DNA of 64,000 bases, taken from Chiridota heheva (Eukaryota; Echinodermata; Holothuroidea; Apodida; Chiridotidae). This document shows positions 13,200 through 24,240 of this stretch, piece after piece. The position numbers and the translations under genes were made by a program. The stretch's first letter is position 1; every line of letters begins with the position of its first letter. The notes under the pieces are model-generated. The model saw only the letters and a list, made by a program, of their open reading frames with translations. It was not told the DNA's origin and searched no databases. The stretch is from positions 755,001-819,000 of the forward strand of contig JAIGNY010003061.1 of NCBI GenBank assembly GCA_020152595.1. The letters are read 5' to 3'.

Positions 13200-13259
13200 G
13201 AAGGCCAGGTCTTGGAGCTGTCTCAGGTGAATGATGTCAGGAAAGGTATTGCTGCAAAG
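13200..13259 (+). CDS. Internal exon of a phospholipase C beta-like gene (PH domain segment)
   Basis: The exon is 60 nt, begins after a pyrimidine-rich acceptor (TTGTCTTTTTGTTTTGCAG) and ends at AAAG before GTGAGA. Read in phase 0 it gives EGQVLELSQVNDVRKGIAAK, exactly 20 codons. From memory of the family, this resembles the strand of the PLC beta N-terminal PH domain (PLCB4/NorpA class) where EGQVLE is followed by a Ser, a Val/Ile-Asn, an Arg and a Gly, just before a PKDPK-type segment. PLC beta enzymes hydrolyse PIP2 to IP3 and diacylglycerol downstream of Gq at the membrane; that role is known for the family, not shown here. The preceding exon is not found in the window, so the upstream intron exceeds 13 kb. 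The family assignment rests on 20 residues and could be wrong, though the exon itself is well supported. Confidence 0.65.
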
Positions 13260-13940
13260 GTGAGACTTTCAGTTATTGATGTGCTACCCCTTGATGTTTT
13301 TGTGATTTATAGACAACAAATTAAGTAGTGTATATATCTATTAGCAGAGTGTAAAGTTAGGTATCTATGAGATCAGTGATTCTAGATACATTTCTTGCAT
13401 ACTTGAGTGTCCTGTCCTGTTAAGAGATGTCCAGTATTCTTCTATGCATGAATGATATGGTTTAATTGCAACGTGAATGGGAAGTGGCAACTCTTCTGTA
13501 CGTGTACCCTCGGTAAGAGGAAAGATCGGGATGCACTCACAATTCAAAATTTACAAAAATTATTCTTTGTGAAAGCCTTAGAAAGTTTTTTTTACCATAG
13601 TTTAGGCAATGTGGATGGTATTTGTGAGATTGCAAGTTTGTAGTATGTCTGTGGCCTTGCTATGCTTTAATCCTTTGAACACAAAATATTAAGTAGAGAA
13701 TATTTGGAATACCAATGTGAAGGAGTTTAACTCAACAGAAAAAAAAAGGGCCATATTATTATAATCTCCATATGAATATTTAAATTGAATTATAAATTTG
13801 AACATAAAAACCTAATCTGTTTGTTTTAAAACAAATATATGGACAGGTGGCAATGACTTAATAGGAAAAAGAGGCTATGAACTAAGAAAATAGCAAAAAG
13901 TTGAATCACAATCAGTTAATTGATCATTTTACAGCAGCTT
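13260..13940. other. Intron start downstream of the PLC beta-like exon
   Basis: Unique AT-rich sequence; no second exon that continues the PH domain is visible directly downstream. Confidence 0.5.
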
Positions 13941-15896
13941 TAATTTTTGGTGAGCATGCGAAGCATAATGCGAACCTATGTAATGGCGATTTCGTCCGTC
14001 TGGCCGTCCGTCTGGCAGACTGTCTGGCTGTCCACAGCTTTTCCAGAGATTTCCTCAGAAATGTTAAAGTTTTTTGAGAATTCTCCAAAAAATGTGAAAG
14101 TTTTTTGAGAATTCTCCAAAAAATGTTAAAGTTTCTTTAGAGTTCCTCAGAAAAGGTTGAAAGTTTTTCAGATATCCTTATGGAAGGTTAGAATTTCCTT
14201 ACAAAATGTTAAAGTTTTTCAGAGACACTTAAGACAGATTGAAGACTAGTTTCCTTAAAAAGTCCACAAAACATTTGATGTTTCCTTAGAAGATAACTTT
14301 AAAATGATTTAATTTTCCAATATTCTTCAGAGATCCTCAAACATCTGTCTTGTAGCACTGAAAATTTAAAATCCTTAAAATTTGGCAAAACATTTGGGCA
14401 CCAACAATTGTATCAGGCATGATTATTAAACTCCACCTTTATTATTGTGTTTATTTGCATAAAGTTGCTACAGTGTATGAACTGACTAGACTTTTTTATT
14501 TAGTATGCTCAGTCAGGGAGTGTGACAGGATGTGACTGCATATGGACATAGGGAGGGATGCCATGTGGGACATGGATGGGGGCCATGCGGGACATATGAT
14601 ATTATATATACCATGTGGTATACACCAAGGGCTATATCAGGCATAATTATTGAACTCTGCTTTTTTTTTCTTATTCAACATCTCATTTGCATATAACTTA
14701 TTATATGAACTGACACTTTAATACATAGTATGCCCATTCAGGGACTGATAGCTAGGATGAGACTTCTTATGGAGCCTATGGGATGTCATGTGGGACATGG
14801 AGTGGGATGCCATGTGGGACTTGGGGTGGGATGCCATGTTGAACAGGTTGGAATGCAATGTAGGATATATGGTGGAATGCCATGTGGGACATAGGGTGGA
14901 ATGCCATGGAATGAAATGTCATGTGGGACATAAGATGGTATAGGATGTTTTGGGGACATTAGGTCCCACCCCATTTCAACAAGTCATTTGCATATAAGTT
15001 ATTATTTGAACTGATACTTTCATACAGAGTATGCTTAATCAGGGACTAATAGCTAGGATGAAACTTCTTATGGAGCCTATGGAATGTGATGTGTGACATA
15101 GGGTAGGAGGCTATGTGGGACATAGGGTAGGAGGCCATGGGGACATGGAATGTAATGCCATGTGGGACATAAAGTAGGATGTCATTGGGACATTGGGTGG
15201 GATACCATGTGGAACATGGGATGGGATGCCATGTGGGACATGGGGTGGGATGCCATGTGGAACAGGGTGGAATGCCATGTGGGACATGGTGGGATGCCAT
15301 GAGTAACACAGAGTGTGACATAGGTTGGGATGCCATGTGGGACATAGGGTGGGATGCCATGTGGGACATATGGTGGGATGCCATGTGGGAAATATGGTTG
15401 AATGCCATGTGGGACATATGGTAGAATGCCATGTGGGACATATGGTAGAAAGCCATGTGGAACATGGTGGAATACCATGTGGGAGATTTGGTGGAATGCC
15501 ATGTGGGACAAAGCATGGGATGTCATGTGGGACATTGAGTGGAATGTCATTTGGGACATGGGATGGGATCCATGTGGGACATAGGGTGGGATACCATGTG
15601 GTTCATAGGATGGGATGCCGCATGGGACATATGGTGGAATGCCTAGTGGGACAAGGGATGTGATGGGATGTCATGTGGGACATGGGGTGGGATTCCATGT
15701 GGGAGATATGGTGGAAAGCCATGTTGGACAAGGATGGAATGGGATGTCATGGGGGACATGGAATGGGATGCCATGTGTGACATGGGATGCCATGAGGTAC
15801 TTAGTGTGAGATACCATTTTTATAATTGGCTGGGTCATATGATATTGGTGTCAATTTGAATGGGGATGCGAACCAGGATGGTACATACCGTTCTAG
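13941..15896. mobile_element. Minisatellite-bearing repeat element, copy A
   Basis: The left end (TTTTTGG..., GCATGCGAAGCATAATGCGA, then repeated CCGTCTGGC) and the right end (GGGGATGCGAACC, TACCGTTCTAGT) are both shared with 35868-38236. Both copies contain the same order of unique blocks, GTTAAAGTTTTT reiterations and a long internal 24-bp minisatellite. The ends, the same in both copies, argue for dispersal of a whole unit rather than chance expansion of two arrays. No transposase is encoded. Confidence 0.8.
14770..15800. repeat. 24-bp minisatellite in copy A
   Basis: The unit reads roughly GGGATGCCATGT followed by GGGACATAGGGT, with variable length units mixed in. Since 24 is a multiple of three and the unit lacks stops in several frames, long repetitive frames appear on both strands (HVGHMVGC-like on +, MSHMASHP-like on -). 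These are repeat artefacts. Confidence 0.95.
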
Positions 15897-16029
15897 TCCA
15901 GCATTAGTATTATGCAGATTTTATGCAAAAGCACATCAAGAGGACTTATGAATTTCCTTATATTAACTTATTGTTTTTCAATTAACCTCTCCGATTTAGG
16001 TAATAAGCTATATCATAGCAACGTGGTAA
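15897..16029. other. Spacer between repeat element and THAP remnant
   Basis: AT-rich; nothing supported. Confidence 0.4.
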
Positions 16030-16258
16030 CTAGGTGGGACAAACAAACCTCAAATCCGCAATATGCATGACCAATGCATTGATATTTATATGTTCATTTG
16101 GCCTGCCGCAAGCTTTGATCCATTCATGGCATTTCTCTGGATCTTTCAACTTTTTAGCAAAAGGAATAAACAAAATTCAGTTTGCAACCATTCTGGGTAA
16201 CAGGAATCGGATTAACAAAGCCCGTAATGGGCCCGTGAGCGCAATTTTTGTTCACCAT
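16030..16258 (-). pseudogene. Decayed THAP-domain sequence
   Basis: On the minus strand an ATG at 16258 opens MVNKNCAHGPI, the usual beginning of a THAP zinc-binding DNA-binding domain. After about 31 codons the frame must shift once (near 16165) to read NFIPFAKKLKDPEKC, then HEWIKACGRPNEHIN and MHIADLRFV, ending at a TAG (16030-16032). The FIPF, DPEKC, W and CGRP positions fit the THAP core. The final C-x2-H of the C2CH zinc ligand set, normally in a C-S-L-H-F motif, reads A-D-L-R here, so two ligands are lost. Frameshift plus lost ligands indicate a pseudogene, either of a THAP gene or of a THAP-carrying transposase such as a P-element relative. I cannot tell which. Confidence 0.6.
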
Positions 16259-17513
16259 TTTGTCGTCACTCAATCTGTGTGTGCAAAAATTCGTTTTGTA
16301 CTGTGTATTGCATGAGTGCACGCCGCTAGCTAGCTATACTGTACTAGTACTGGAAGGATTTTTGCACCACTTAGTTATGCAGATTTTGTTGCTAGTCAAA
16401 TTCATGCGGTGATTGGTACTAAAAGCTGTTAATCATCTAAGTCAGAGAAGTTAATTGTCTATCAACTTTACTTGAATGGGAGCAGTTGTATATGGTCAAG
16501 AGGTTTTGCATCTCCATCATAAATACAGCAGAAGAAAACAAGTCCGATGATTTTCAGCGACCAAAATTTAGGACAGAAATTGAAAAAATCTACAGCTGGG
16601 CTGGTTTTGAGCTTTTTCTCTTCCATACTTTACAAGTATTGCATACATTAAATTCTTTAAATTTTGGGTAGCCAGAACTCAGAAAGTAGAACTTGGAAAC
16701 TACACATGGTTTGAACTCATTTAAAGACTATATATTCTGTTCAGAATTTAATGCTCTTTCTGGTGACTATAAAATCTCTAACTGTCCCTATACCGCGTTA
16801 AGACCTGAGTGCTCATCATGAACAAGACAAAAGGTGCTCCTCTTTAAAATGTAACATTAATCTGATGATTTCTATCTTCTGCATGGTTTATTGTTTTTAA
16901 ATATAATTTTTTTGTCCTTTGAGTGATCCTTTGTGTCAATTATGTTAGATATTTCTTGAAAGTTGGTTTAAAGAATCCTTGAAAATTGAGTTAGTAACAT
17001 CTTATTTAAAGTCATAAATGATCGTTTATTTTGGTATCACATTTAAATTCATATTGTCATTCTGTTTACTATTTTATTGGTTCCGATACAAGATTATCAG
17101 GAACACAAACTACAGTCATGACTGAGTGACTGCATAAATGACACCTGATGTGAACACAATATTTTATAACCTATCAACACCTTGATTTTTGTATCTGAGA
17201 AACACTGCTTGTGTTGGTTTTCTAGTTTAATAATATTTCTTACCCAAGAGTGGACACAGTTTTGAACATACACAAAATTACAAAATTGACAAAATTTCCA
17301 ATTATTTATGTCTATATTTCCTATGCTGATAGAATCTGCATTCTGTGGAACATTTTGGCTTGTGTTTCCATGGTTTTTGTGTGATATTACCTATTTTTTT
17401 CAGTTGTAATTAATGATTCTAATATTCTTCATTCTGATAGTTAATGATATTTAATTTCATGTGGGTGATAACTGAAATGTGTTAACAATAGTTCTACTAC
17501 CTCATGTAGATGA
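16259..17513. other. AT-rich intron-like sequence
   Basis: Near 17078-17117 a short TTGGTTCCGATAC...ATCAGGAAC block resembles the left end of the element at 24241. Otherwise nothing supported. Confidence 0.4.
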
Positions 17514-18255
17514 TTACCTCCGCCAACCAAGTTGGATGAAGGTTATCTTTTCGCCTCTGTAAATTTGTTTATTTGCTTGTCTGTTTATTTGTTTGTCATC
17601 AAGATATATGAAGAACTGATGACTGGATTTGGATCAAATTTGGTGTGTGGTTTTGTTACTGCTTAAGGAAGAAGTGATAACAATTTGAGACATTGGAACA
17701 GGGAAAGGGTGCAAATGGGGTGGGGGTGGAGACATGTTTTGCTCTGTTTGTCTTTTATCAAGATATCTCAAGAACTGATTATTGAATTTGGATTAAATTT
17801 GGTGTGTGGTTTTGTTACTGTTTCATAAAGAAGTGATTAAAATTTAGGACTACTTGGAATAAGGGAAGGGCAGAAATTGAGGGGTGGGTATATTTTATGA
17901 TGAGATCTGTCGAGACCTAAGTTGTCAAGACTAAGTTGAAACTTTTCAACGGATTGTGATGTGAACAATGACTTTATGCTCTGAATGAAGATCCAAACAA
18001 TCAATTTTCTGGACTCAAAGAGACTTTCATGAAATATTTTCTGGAATCAATGAAAATGATACAATTGGTTTCTGCCATGAATGGACAATGATGTAATGTG
18101 AATCCTGGCTGAATAGAGCTGAAACAAGATGAATCTTGGTGGCTTAGGATTTCTGAGGTAGATTGTATTAGGTATGGGGATCAAAATGACTCTAAAATTA
18201 TCCTAGGCATGTTGGAATTGCAACGGGGCGGAGGTATGCGCTCTAGAGGGTGCTA
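17514..18255. mobile_element. Dispersed repeat element with internal units, copy 2
   Basis: It starts ACCTCCGCCAACCAAGTTGG and ends GGGCGGAGGTATGCGCTC, giving a perfect 9-bp inverted terminal match (ACCTCCGCC/GGCGGAGGT). Internal CATCAAGATATCTCAAGAAC units repeat as in 10950-11740. This copy is better preserved at its ends than copy 1. Confidence 0.8.
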
Positions 18256-20855
18256 TTTGAGTTATTAATCTTTTTATTTGATTTAGAGTTTGAATTATAA
18301 ATCAATTCCCTTCGTTGGTTTTTTTCAGTTCTGTCATGATTTTCAGGGCTATACTTACGCAACAAATATAATGCAGCCTATGTTTTTTCACATACTGTAG
18401 CAATTTGTTTGAAAAACAAATGAAATAATTTTTAGAAATAAATGGTATTGAGTTTTATGTGGGTGGAGAATAAGATAATGGTTAGAATATCAACGTATCT
18501 TCATTGCAATGACTATGGATATAGATTTCTGAAATGGAAATGAATTCAAGTTATTAAGTGAGAAGATTTGTTCAGTATATACACAAAGCCTCTAGACATA
18601 TGTTTATTAATTTATACTTTTATAAATTTTCAATCTCATCTTTATCTTTGACTACTACGTATTTTAGGTGTCTTTGATTAATCAAATGCAGTTAGTCTGC
18701 TGAAACTAAATAAATCTTATCCATGATTAATTTTGCATGTAAGATAATCGGCTGATTTAGATGTTTTTCGTTATCATAAATCTTCAAGGACAGGTGCGAA
18801 AGTAATTAGTTCTGAACTGTAAATTGCCTTTAAGCCACAGAGATTTGGGTTGTATGGTGGATTTATTTGTGTTTAGATAAAGATTTGGGGTACCTTGGAA
18901 AATTTCTCATTCGGTTGTTTAACAGACTTGAGCTTGAGAATTGTCTTAAAAATTCAGGGACGGAAAATTATAGTATAGCAGTAAACTGCTATATAGAGTT
19001 TAACGAAGTAAGTTTACTATGCATTTCTTAGGTTAATGACGTGTCTTTCTCCTTAAAATTTGTTCCAGCAAATCATAACCACAAACTTACTGTAGCAAAT
19101 AGTGAGACCACTTTATCTTTATGAAAATAACCACACAATAAGGACTTCATCCATTGCTAATATGATACTCAGCACCAACTTCCACAACAACTAAGGTTTT
19201 CAGAATAAAGAAAATAAAGAGGAACATTCTCACCCGACCTGGTTATTTATCAGGTCGGGTCTGGCTTTTTTAAACTTTAAGGAGCAGAACAACTAATGAT
19301 TATTTCTTCATCTTTTTGTTTTTGTTTTTTGGACTGGAATATCTTTTTTAGCTCAACAATTTGAAAGGAATATTATCAATTACAATTATTTTAACCAAAT
19401 TTATAAAATCATCCCCAAAAATTTCAATTATTTTGATAATGGAATAAAGTTGTATATACAAGAAAAATATTTTGCCAAAGTTGTACTGCTATACTAGAAC
19501 TTTACCTTAGGGATTTGACCGATTTAATTTCAAGAAGGAATTATGATACCTACGTATACAGAACAAGAAAAGGCTGTGCAATAAATCACATCTGTGTGGG
19601 ATTTGTTCAAGTGTATGATTTTGTTTCACGTTGAAGAGAAGTTGAGCGGTTGAAAAATGCTTCCTTTATACAAACCAACATTACACACATTGTCTACCCT
19701 CTCATTCGTTCTTCTTTTTATGTGCAAAACAAGAATATATAGAAAATATCTGTAATACACAAGTTTTTATAAAATAGCGTTTTGATAGCTACAAGTTTTG
19801 TTTCAAGGATGTAATTTTCATGTAGAAATATATCAGTTATGTATTCACGATTATTCTTTGGTTGATCAGCTACAATTATAAGAAAAAATCCTTATGATAT
19901 TAAATTTAAAGGTTATTTCTGTCATAATATACTTGTCAAAATAAAATTCTTTTTGTCGATAAGTATCAATTATTCTTGAAAGTCTTCTCCTTAAAATCTT
20001 TTAAGTTAATGTAAAAGAATTTGAATATCATTCTTTGTACATTAACCTATGATACAGAATCATATTACATGAATATGTTGTGTAGATTTTGTACAAACAA
20101 TCACAGCTGTTACAACCATGTCTACAGCCATTTTATAGTGAAAACCTATTGTAACTAGTGATTTTCACATTCCATATCAGATCTGGCAATCATTTCTGAA
20201 TAATGAGTTATGTTGTTCAATCAATAAATTCAGGTGAGGATGTGAATGCAAGATGAAAACCACTTATGAATTGCCATTGAGCTGATGTGAAATGTGTTAC
20301 ATACATTTTGATTGATTAGGTTATATCACCTTGGTAGTGGAACCTTAGACATGCCACATCTCATATTTGACACACCAAATTGTCTGATCTAAATGAAAAA
20401 GACAGAAATTGAACTTATTTTTTTTAAGTACTGTGGGTATCATGAATTCAGACTTAAAAGCTGTGTTATTATATTTAATTTCAGTTTTAGGTGTAAAATC
20501 GAGCAGGAAATCACATGTTGTTTTAATGGGCCTTTTTACCTTAAGTACTGTAGCTAAATGTTTTGCTCTGCTTGGCTACCATCATTTTCTTCCAGCATGG
20601 TGGGTAAATACCATATAATATTTGTGACATTTTTTGTTTGTTTAATAAGTGCTTCTGGTGGTTGGTGGAATATATTATTTATTAGACATGTTTATGAATT
20701 GATCAGCCTGATTGCTTGCCTGTACAAACAGAAGTGTACCCATGAGTTTTCATTTTCAGATATGTGATATATATGTAATAGAGGACTATTAAAGAATCAA
20801 TTTGGTGTAATGTTGATGTCTTTTTCCGTTTAGTAATTATTGCATTTCAAAGATT
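18256..20855. other. AT-rich intron-like sequence
   Basis: No exon with paired splice sites was found. A GC-rich hairpin at 19232-19260 is listed separately. Confidence 0.4.
19232..19260. other. Perfect 10-bp GC-rich hairpin followed by a T-run
   Basis: ACCCGACCTG (19232-19241) pairs perfectly with CAGGTCGGGT (19251-19260) across a 9-nt AT loop, and CTGGCTTTTTT follows. The shape is that of a bacterial intrinsic terminator, but nothing else here is bacterial, so no such function is claimed. Confidence 0.6.
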
Positions 20856-21155
20856 GAGAGAGTGTGTTGAAAAGTGACCTCACAATGTAATGTCATAAAG
20901 GCAGATCCAAGACAATTCTTATGTATTTCTATAAAACAAAAAAGCTTTTTTCTTTTACTTGAGAGTGTAAGGTTCATGAGCAGACGGGCAAAGCACCTTA
21001 CAAAGTGTATGATATACCTCATCTCAATAAACTAGCAAAAAGTGCTTCCAGTAATTTTGGAAGAGGCAATTAATTTTCAAAGAAATACACCAAAATTGTC
21101 TTGGATTTGCCTTTATGACATCACACTATACACTGAGGTTACTTTCAACACTCTC
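20856..21155. mobile_element. Foldback element with 75-bp inverted arms
   Basis: The left arm 20856-20930 (GAGAGAGTGTGTTGAAAAG ... ATGTATTTCT) is the diverged inverse of the right arm 21081-21155 (AGAAATACACC ... ACTCTC), separated by about 150 bp. Both arms carry the GTCATAAAGGCA.ATCCAAGACAATT core. RNA from either strand could fold into a long imperfect hairpin. The sequence downstream to about 21500, ending GGAATATTCCTTTA, looks like a diverged right end of the 43881-type MITE family. Confidence 0.75.
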
Positions 21156-21217
21156 CCACCAGAGGCGCAACACTATACACTGAGGTTACTTTCAACACTC
21201 TCCCACCAGAGGCGCAA
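21124..21217. repeat. Perfect 47-bp tandem duplication
   Basis: 21124-21170 and 21171-21217 are identical, which points to a recent duplication. It repeats part of the right arm of the foldback element together with a CCACCAGAGGCGCAA tail. Confidence 0.95.
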
Positions 21218-22845
21218 CTAGAGGTCTCAGGGCCCTTAAAAAAACTAATGTTCGGGCCCCATAACAAACATATCACAGTGTCATTGCTTGGGCCCCCTCA
21301 AATCTCGGTTTTTGCTCGGGACCCATGGGGTTTACCCACCCTTTCCACCCCATTGTTGGGCCCTGTCCCCCACAATATTTTAAATGCAATAACTCCTAAA
21401 CAGAAAAAGATAACAATGTGATTTTTACACCAAATTGTTTCTTTATAGTCATCTATAACATATATGAATATGAAAATTCACAGGAATATTCCTTTAGAAT
21501 ATGCAGATATTAGCAAGTATAAAGAATGCTTGATTGGATAATTGTATGTGTTCAGAATCTTATCCAGATTGGATATGTGACACTCTATAACCTTGGATTA
21601 TTTAAATTGAAGAAAAACAAAAGATAACTTAATGTGCTAATAATAGTTCATATTTCAAATTATCACAAACTGTGTCTACTGTATGTCAAATAGATTGACT
21701 GTTTGTAATGTTTCATCAACCGTAAAGATGTAATTTTCCAGGGGGATAAAGAAATATATTTTCAGATATTTTTTTGCATAAAGCATTAAAAGCTCATTTT
21801 AAGGTAAAATTTACAGTTCCACAAGTTTTATACGCAACTGAGAGTTTCAATCACAAATTCCTTTGACCTTTTATAGCAACACATGTACTTTCTAGATTTT
21901 TAGCTTTCACAGAAAATTACGCATAATTTGTCCATCCCGGCTGATATAGTTTTCCACTCGTTGCCTCTTGATGATTCATTACTGTTCTACAAGAACGTCA
22001 AATTCAATATGCATGCTCGTGAAATACAGTATAGCTGACCTCTCTGTGACATTGAAGTGCAAAAAGACCAAAATAGACTAAAAATTGCCTCAGAATTAAT
22101 GACTAGATTCTACCAGGGAAGTTGTGAGGGTTTGACAAGATGGGAGCAGATGTCATCAGTTGGATGAGCTGTCAGTTGGTCAGATATGTTTCACTCATAT
22201 AGGGATGAAAGGCTATTGACATAGCTAGGGGCAGGGTGTAAATTGCTTTCTATGTTTTTAATTTGGATCAAACTTAGAGATGCTGGAAGGCATTTTGAAT
22301 ATTAATGAAAGCAATGTATACATTGACCTTTTTCTGTAAATGTGTAATATTGAATTTGATCGTAAATTTTGCTATCAGTAAATTTGTTTTGAGTCCATTT
22401 CCATTTGATTAATTTGTTGCTTTTGGTGTATGTTACACAGCCAGTTAGTGGGTAAAAGCATCATGTGATGGATGGATGGGATGGATCATTGCATGCCTGA
22501 CAGGTAAGGAGTAACTTTCTGGATATTGACACAAACTGCTGATACAAATTCAAGGACACCTGCACAATGGGCATTAGTGTCCATCATTGCACAGGACAAC
22601 AATGGAAAGATGTGCCCTTCCATTCACAGGGGCATGGGGGAGGGGTGTAATTCTTTAACAAAATTGTTCTTCTTTCAAAACATAATTAATACTCCTGGTT
22701 ATAGACTCTGTAGAAAGGATACAAATCCTGCCATACATGCTAAGGAAGCATTATAGAATTTCTTTAAAGACAGGAAAGATTGGTAGTATGTGAGAAAAAA
22801 ACCCCATTATTGACAAGCAAGCACAGGATGGAGAAGGGTGGGGAT
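21218..22845. other. Intron-like sequence with a non-coding splice bracket
   Basis: At 22441-22503 a 63-nt segment sits between a good acceptor (GGTGTATGTTACACAG) and a strong donor (CAG/GTAAGG) but has stops in all three frames. A frame at 22526-22756 is not recognised. Confidence 0.4.
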
Positions 22846-23252
22846 GGGCTGCATATGGGCTGCATATGGGCTGCATATGAGCTGCATATGGGCTGCATAT
22901 GGGCTGCATATGGGCTGCATATGGGCTGCATATGGGCTGCATATGGGCTGCATATGGGCTGCATATGGGCTGCATATGGGCTGCATATGGGCTGCATATG
23001 GGCTGCATATGGGCTGCATATGGGCTGCATATGGGCTGCATATGGGCTGCATATGGGCTGCATATGGGCTGCATATGGGCTGCATATGGGCTGCATATGG
23101 GCTGCATATGGGCTGCATATGGGCTGCATATGGGCTGCATATGGGCTGCATATGGGCTGCATATGGGCTGCATATGGGCTGCATATGGGCTGCATATGGG
23201 CTGCATATGGGCTGCATATGGGCTGCATATGGGCTGCATATGGGCTGCATAT
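22846..23252. repeat. 11-bp satellite, 37 uninterrupted units
   Basis: The unit GGGCTGCATAT repeats in exact register for 407 bp (37 x 11). The only variant I see is GAGCTGCATAT at 22879-22889. Because 11 is not a multiple of three, three units form a 33-nt super-period, and the same 11-residue peptide cycles in every frame with no stop on either strand. The 120-200-residue frames here (GCIWAAYGLHM and CSPYAAHMQPI repeats) are artefacts. Confidence 0.97.
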
Positions 23253-24240
23253 GTTTATGAATAGGGAGCAGTAAACAATTGTAAGACATAGCTCATGATT
23301 GAAATAGTTTAAGAGGTCAAAGACAAAAGAGACTTGCCTCTGCTTATAATTCAAATGAGCCATAGCTGTACTTTATTTATGTGGATAACAATGAAATTGT
23401 CATTCGTGGGGTACAAGATTTGTCAAATTTGTCAAACGATCTGTGTACTTGTTTAAAACATTATTTGAAAGCCCGTGATTTCTTTATTAGAGGATAATGA
23501 TGCCTTTAAGAATTTCCCTTGAGGTTTTATCCCCTTCTGGGTGTGTTGTTGAATTAGTGCTTTCACCTGAGCTAATAGTGACAATTTTGTCTAGCTCATG
23601 ATAAAAGAGATGTTTTAATGAGTTTTTTATCTAAGGATTGGTTGATGAAGAACCTGTTGTTGGTTAGTAATAAAAAAAGAGATTTAATTTCATGCTTGCA
23701 ATTAAATTTTGAAATTTCATCAGTAGAGTTTTCACACTTTTTTTTCCTGCTTTGAACAAAGAATCTGAAAAAAATCTAAAGGTAATGATAATTAGAAAAC
23801 ATGATTGGGATGTTGTAGTAAATGCGAAGACTTTTTTAATTTTTCCATTAGATGGAAACAAGTGGGTTGATGTCACATGACCTGGTGTAGGGAGGAGGGG
23901 ATGAGAGGTGATGAGAAGTGTGATGATAAGGGTTCCAACATACACTGCTAGATAACCGTATATTGTTAACGGTTTACAGAGTGAACAATAGATTTCTGAA
24001 AATGGATAAAATAGTGCAAAAAAAAGACTTTTGTAATAAAAATTAATGAAATGTAAAAAGGCAGAAGAGACATCAAGTATGTCTGGTACACAAATGAATA
24101 AAGAAGAAAGGTGTAATCTATTGAATGACAGTTTATGTTATGCCTAAGTTATTCAGAACTTTTCTTCCCTTGGGTGTGCTGTCCTTTTAAGAGGGAGACA
24201 AGGAGAGGGTTTACAAAATACAACCCCCTCCCCCCTTATT
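23253..24240. other. AT-rich intron-like sequence
   Basis: No supported exon, RNA or repeat array. Confidence 0.45.

Noticed and set aside
15046..15859. Met/His-rich repeat proteins on both strands
   Set aside because: They follow the 24-bp minisatellite; the same frames appear in every copy and on both strands.
19232..19276. Bacterial intrinsic terminator or contamination
   Set aside because: No bacterial gene context; flanks are ordinary AT-rich intron-like DNA.
22846..23252. CRISPR array
   Set aside because: Direct 11-bp tandem units with no spacers.
22751..23363. Open frames of 120-199 residues with GCIWAAYGLHM or CSPYAAHMQPI repeats
   Set aside because: The 11-bp satellite has no stop in any frame on either strand, so long frames are automatic.
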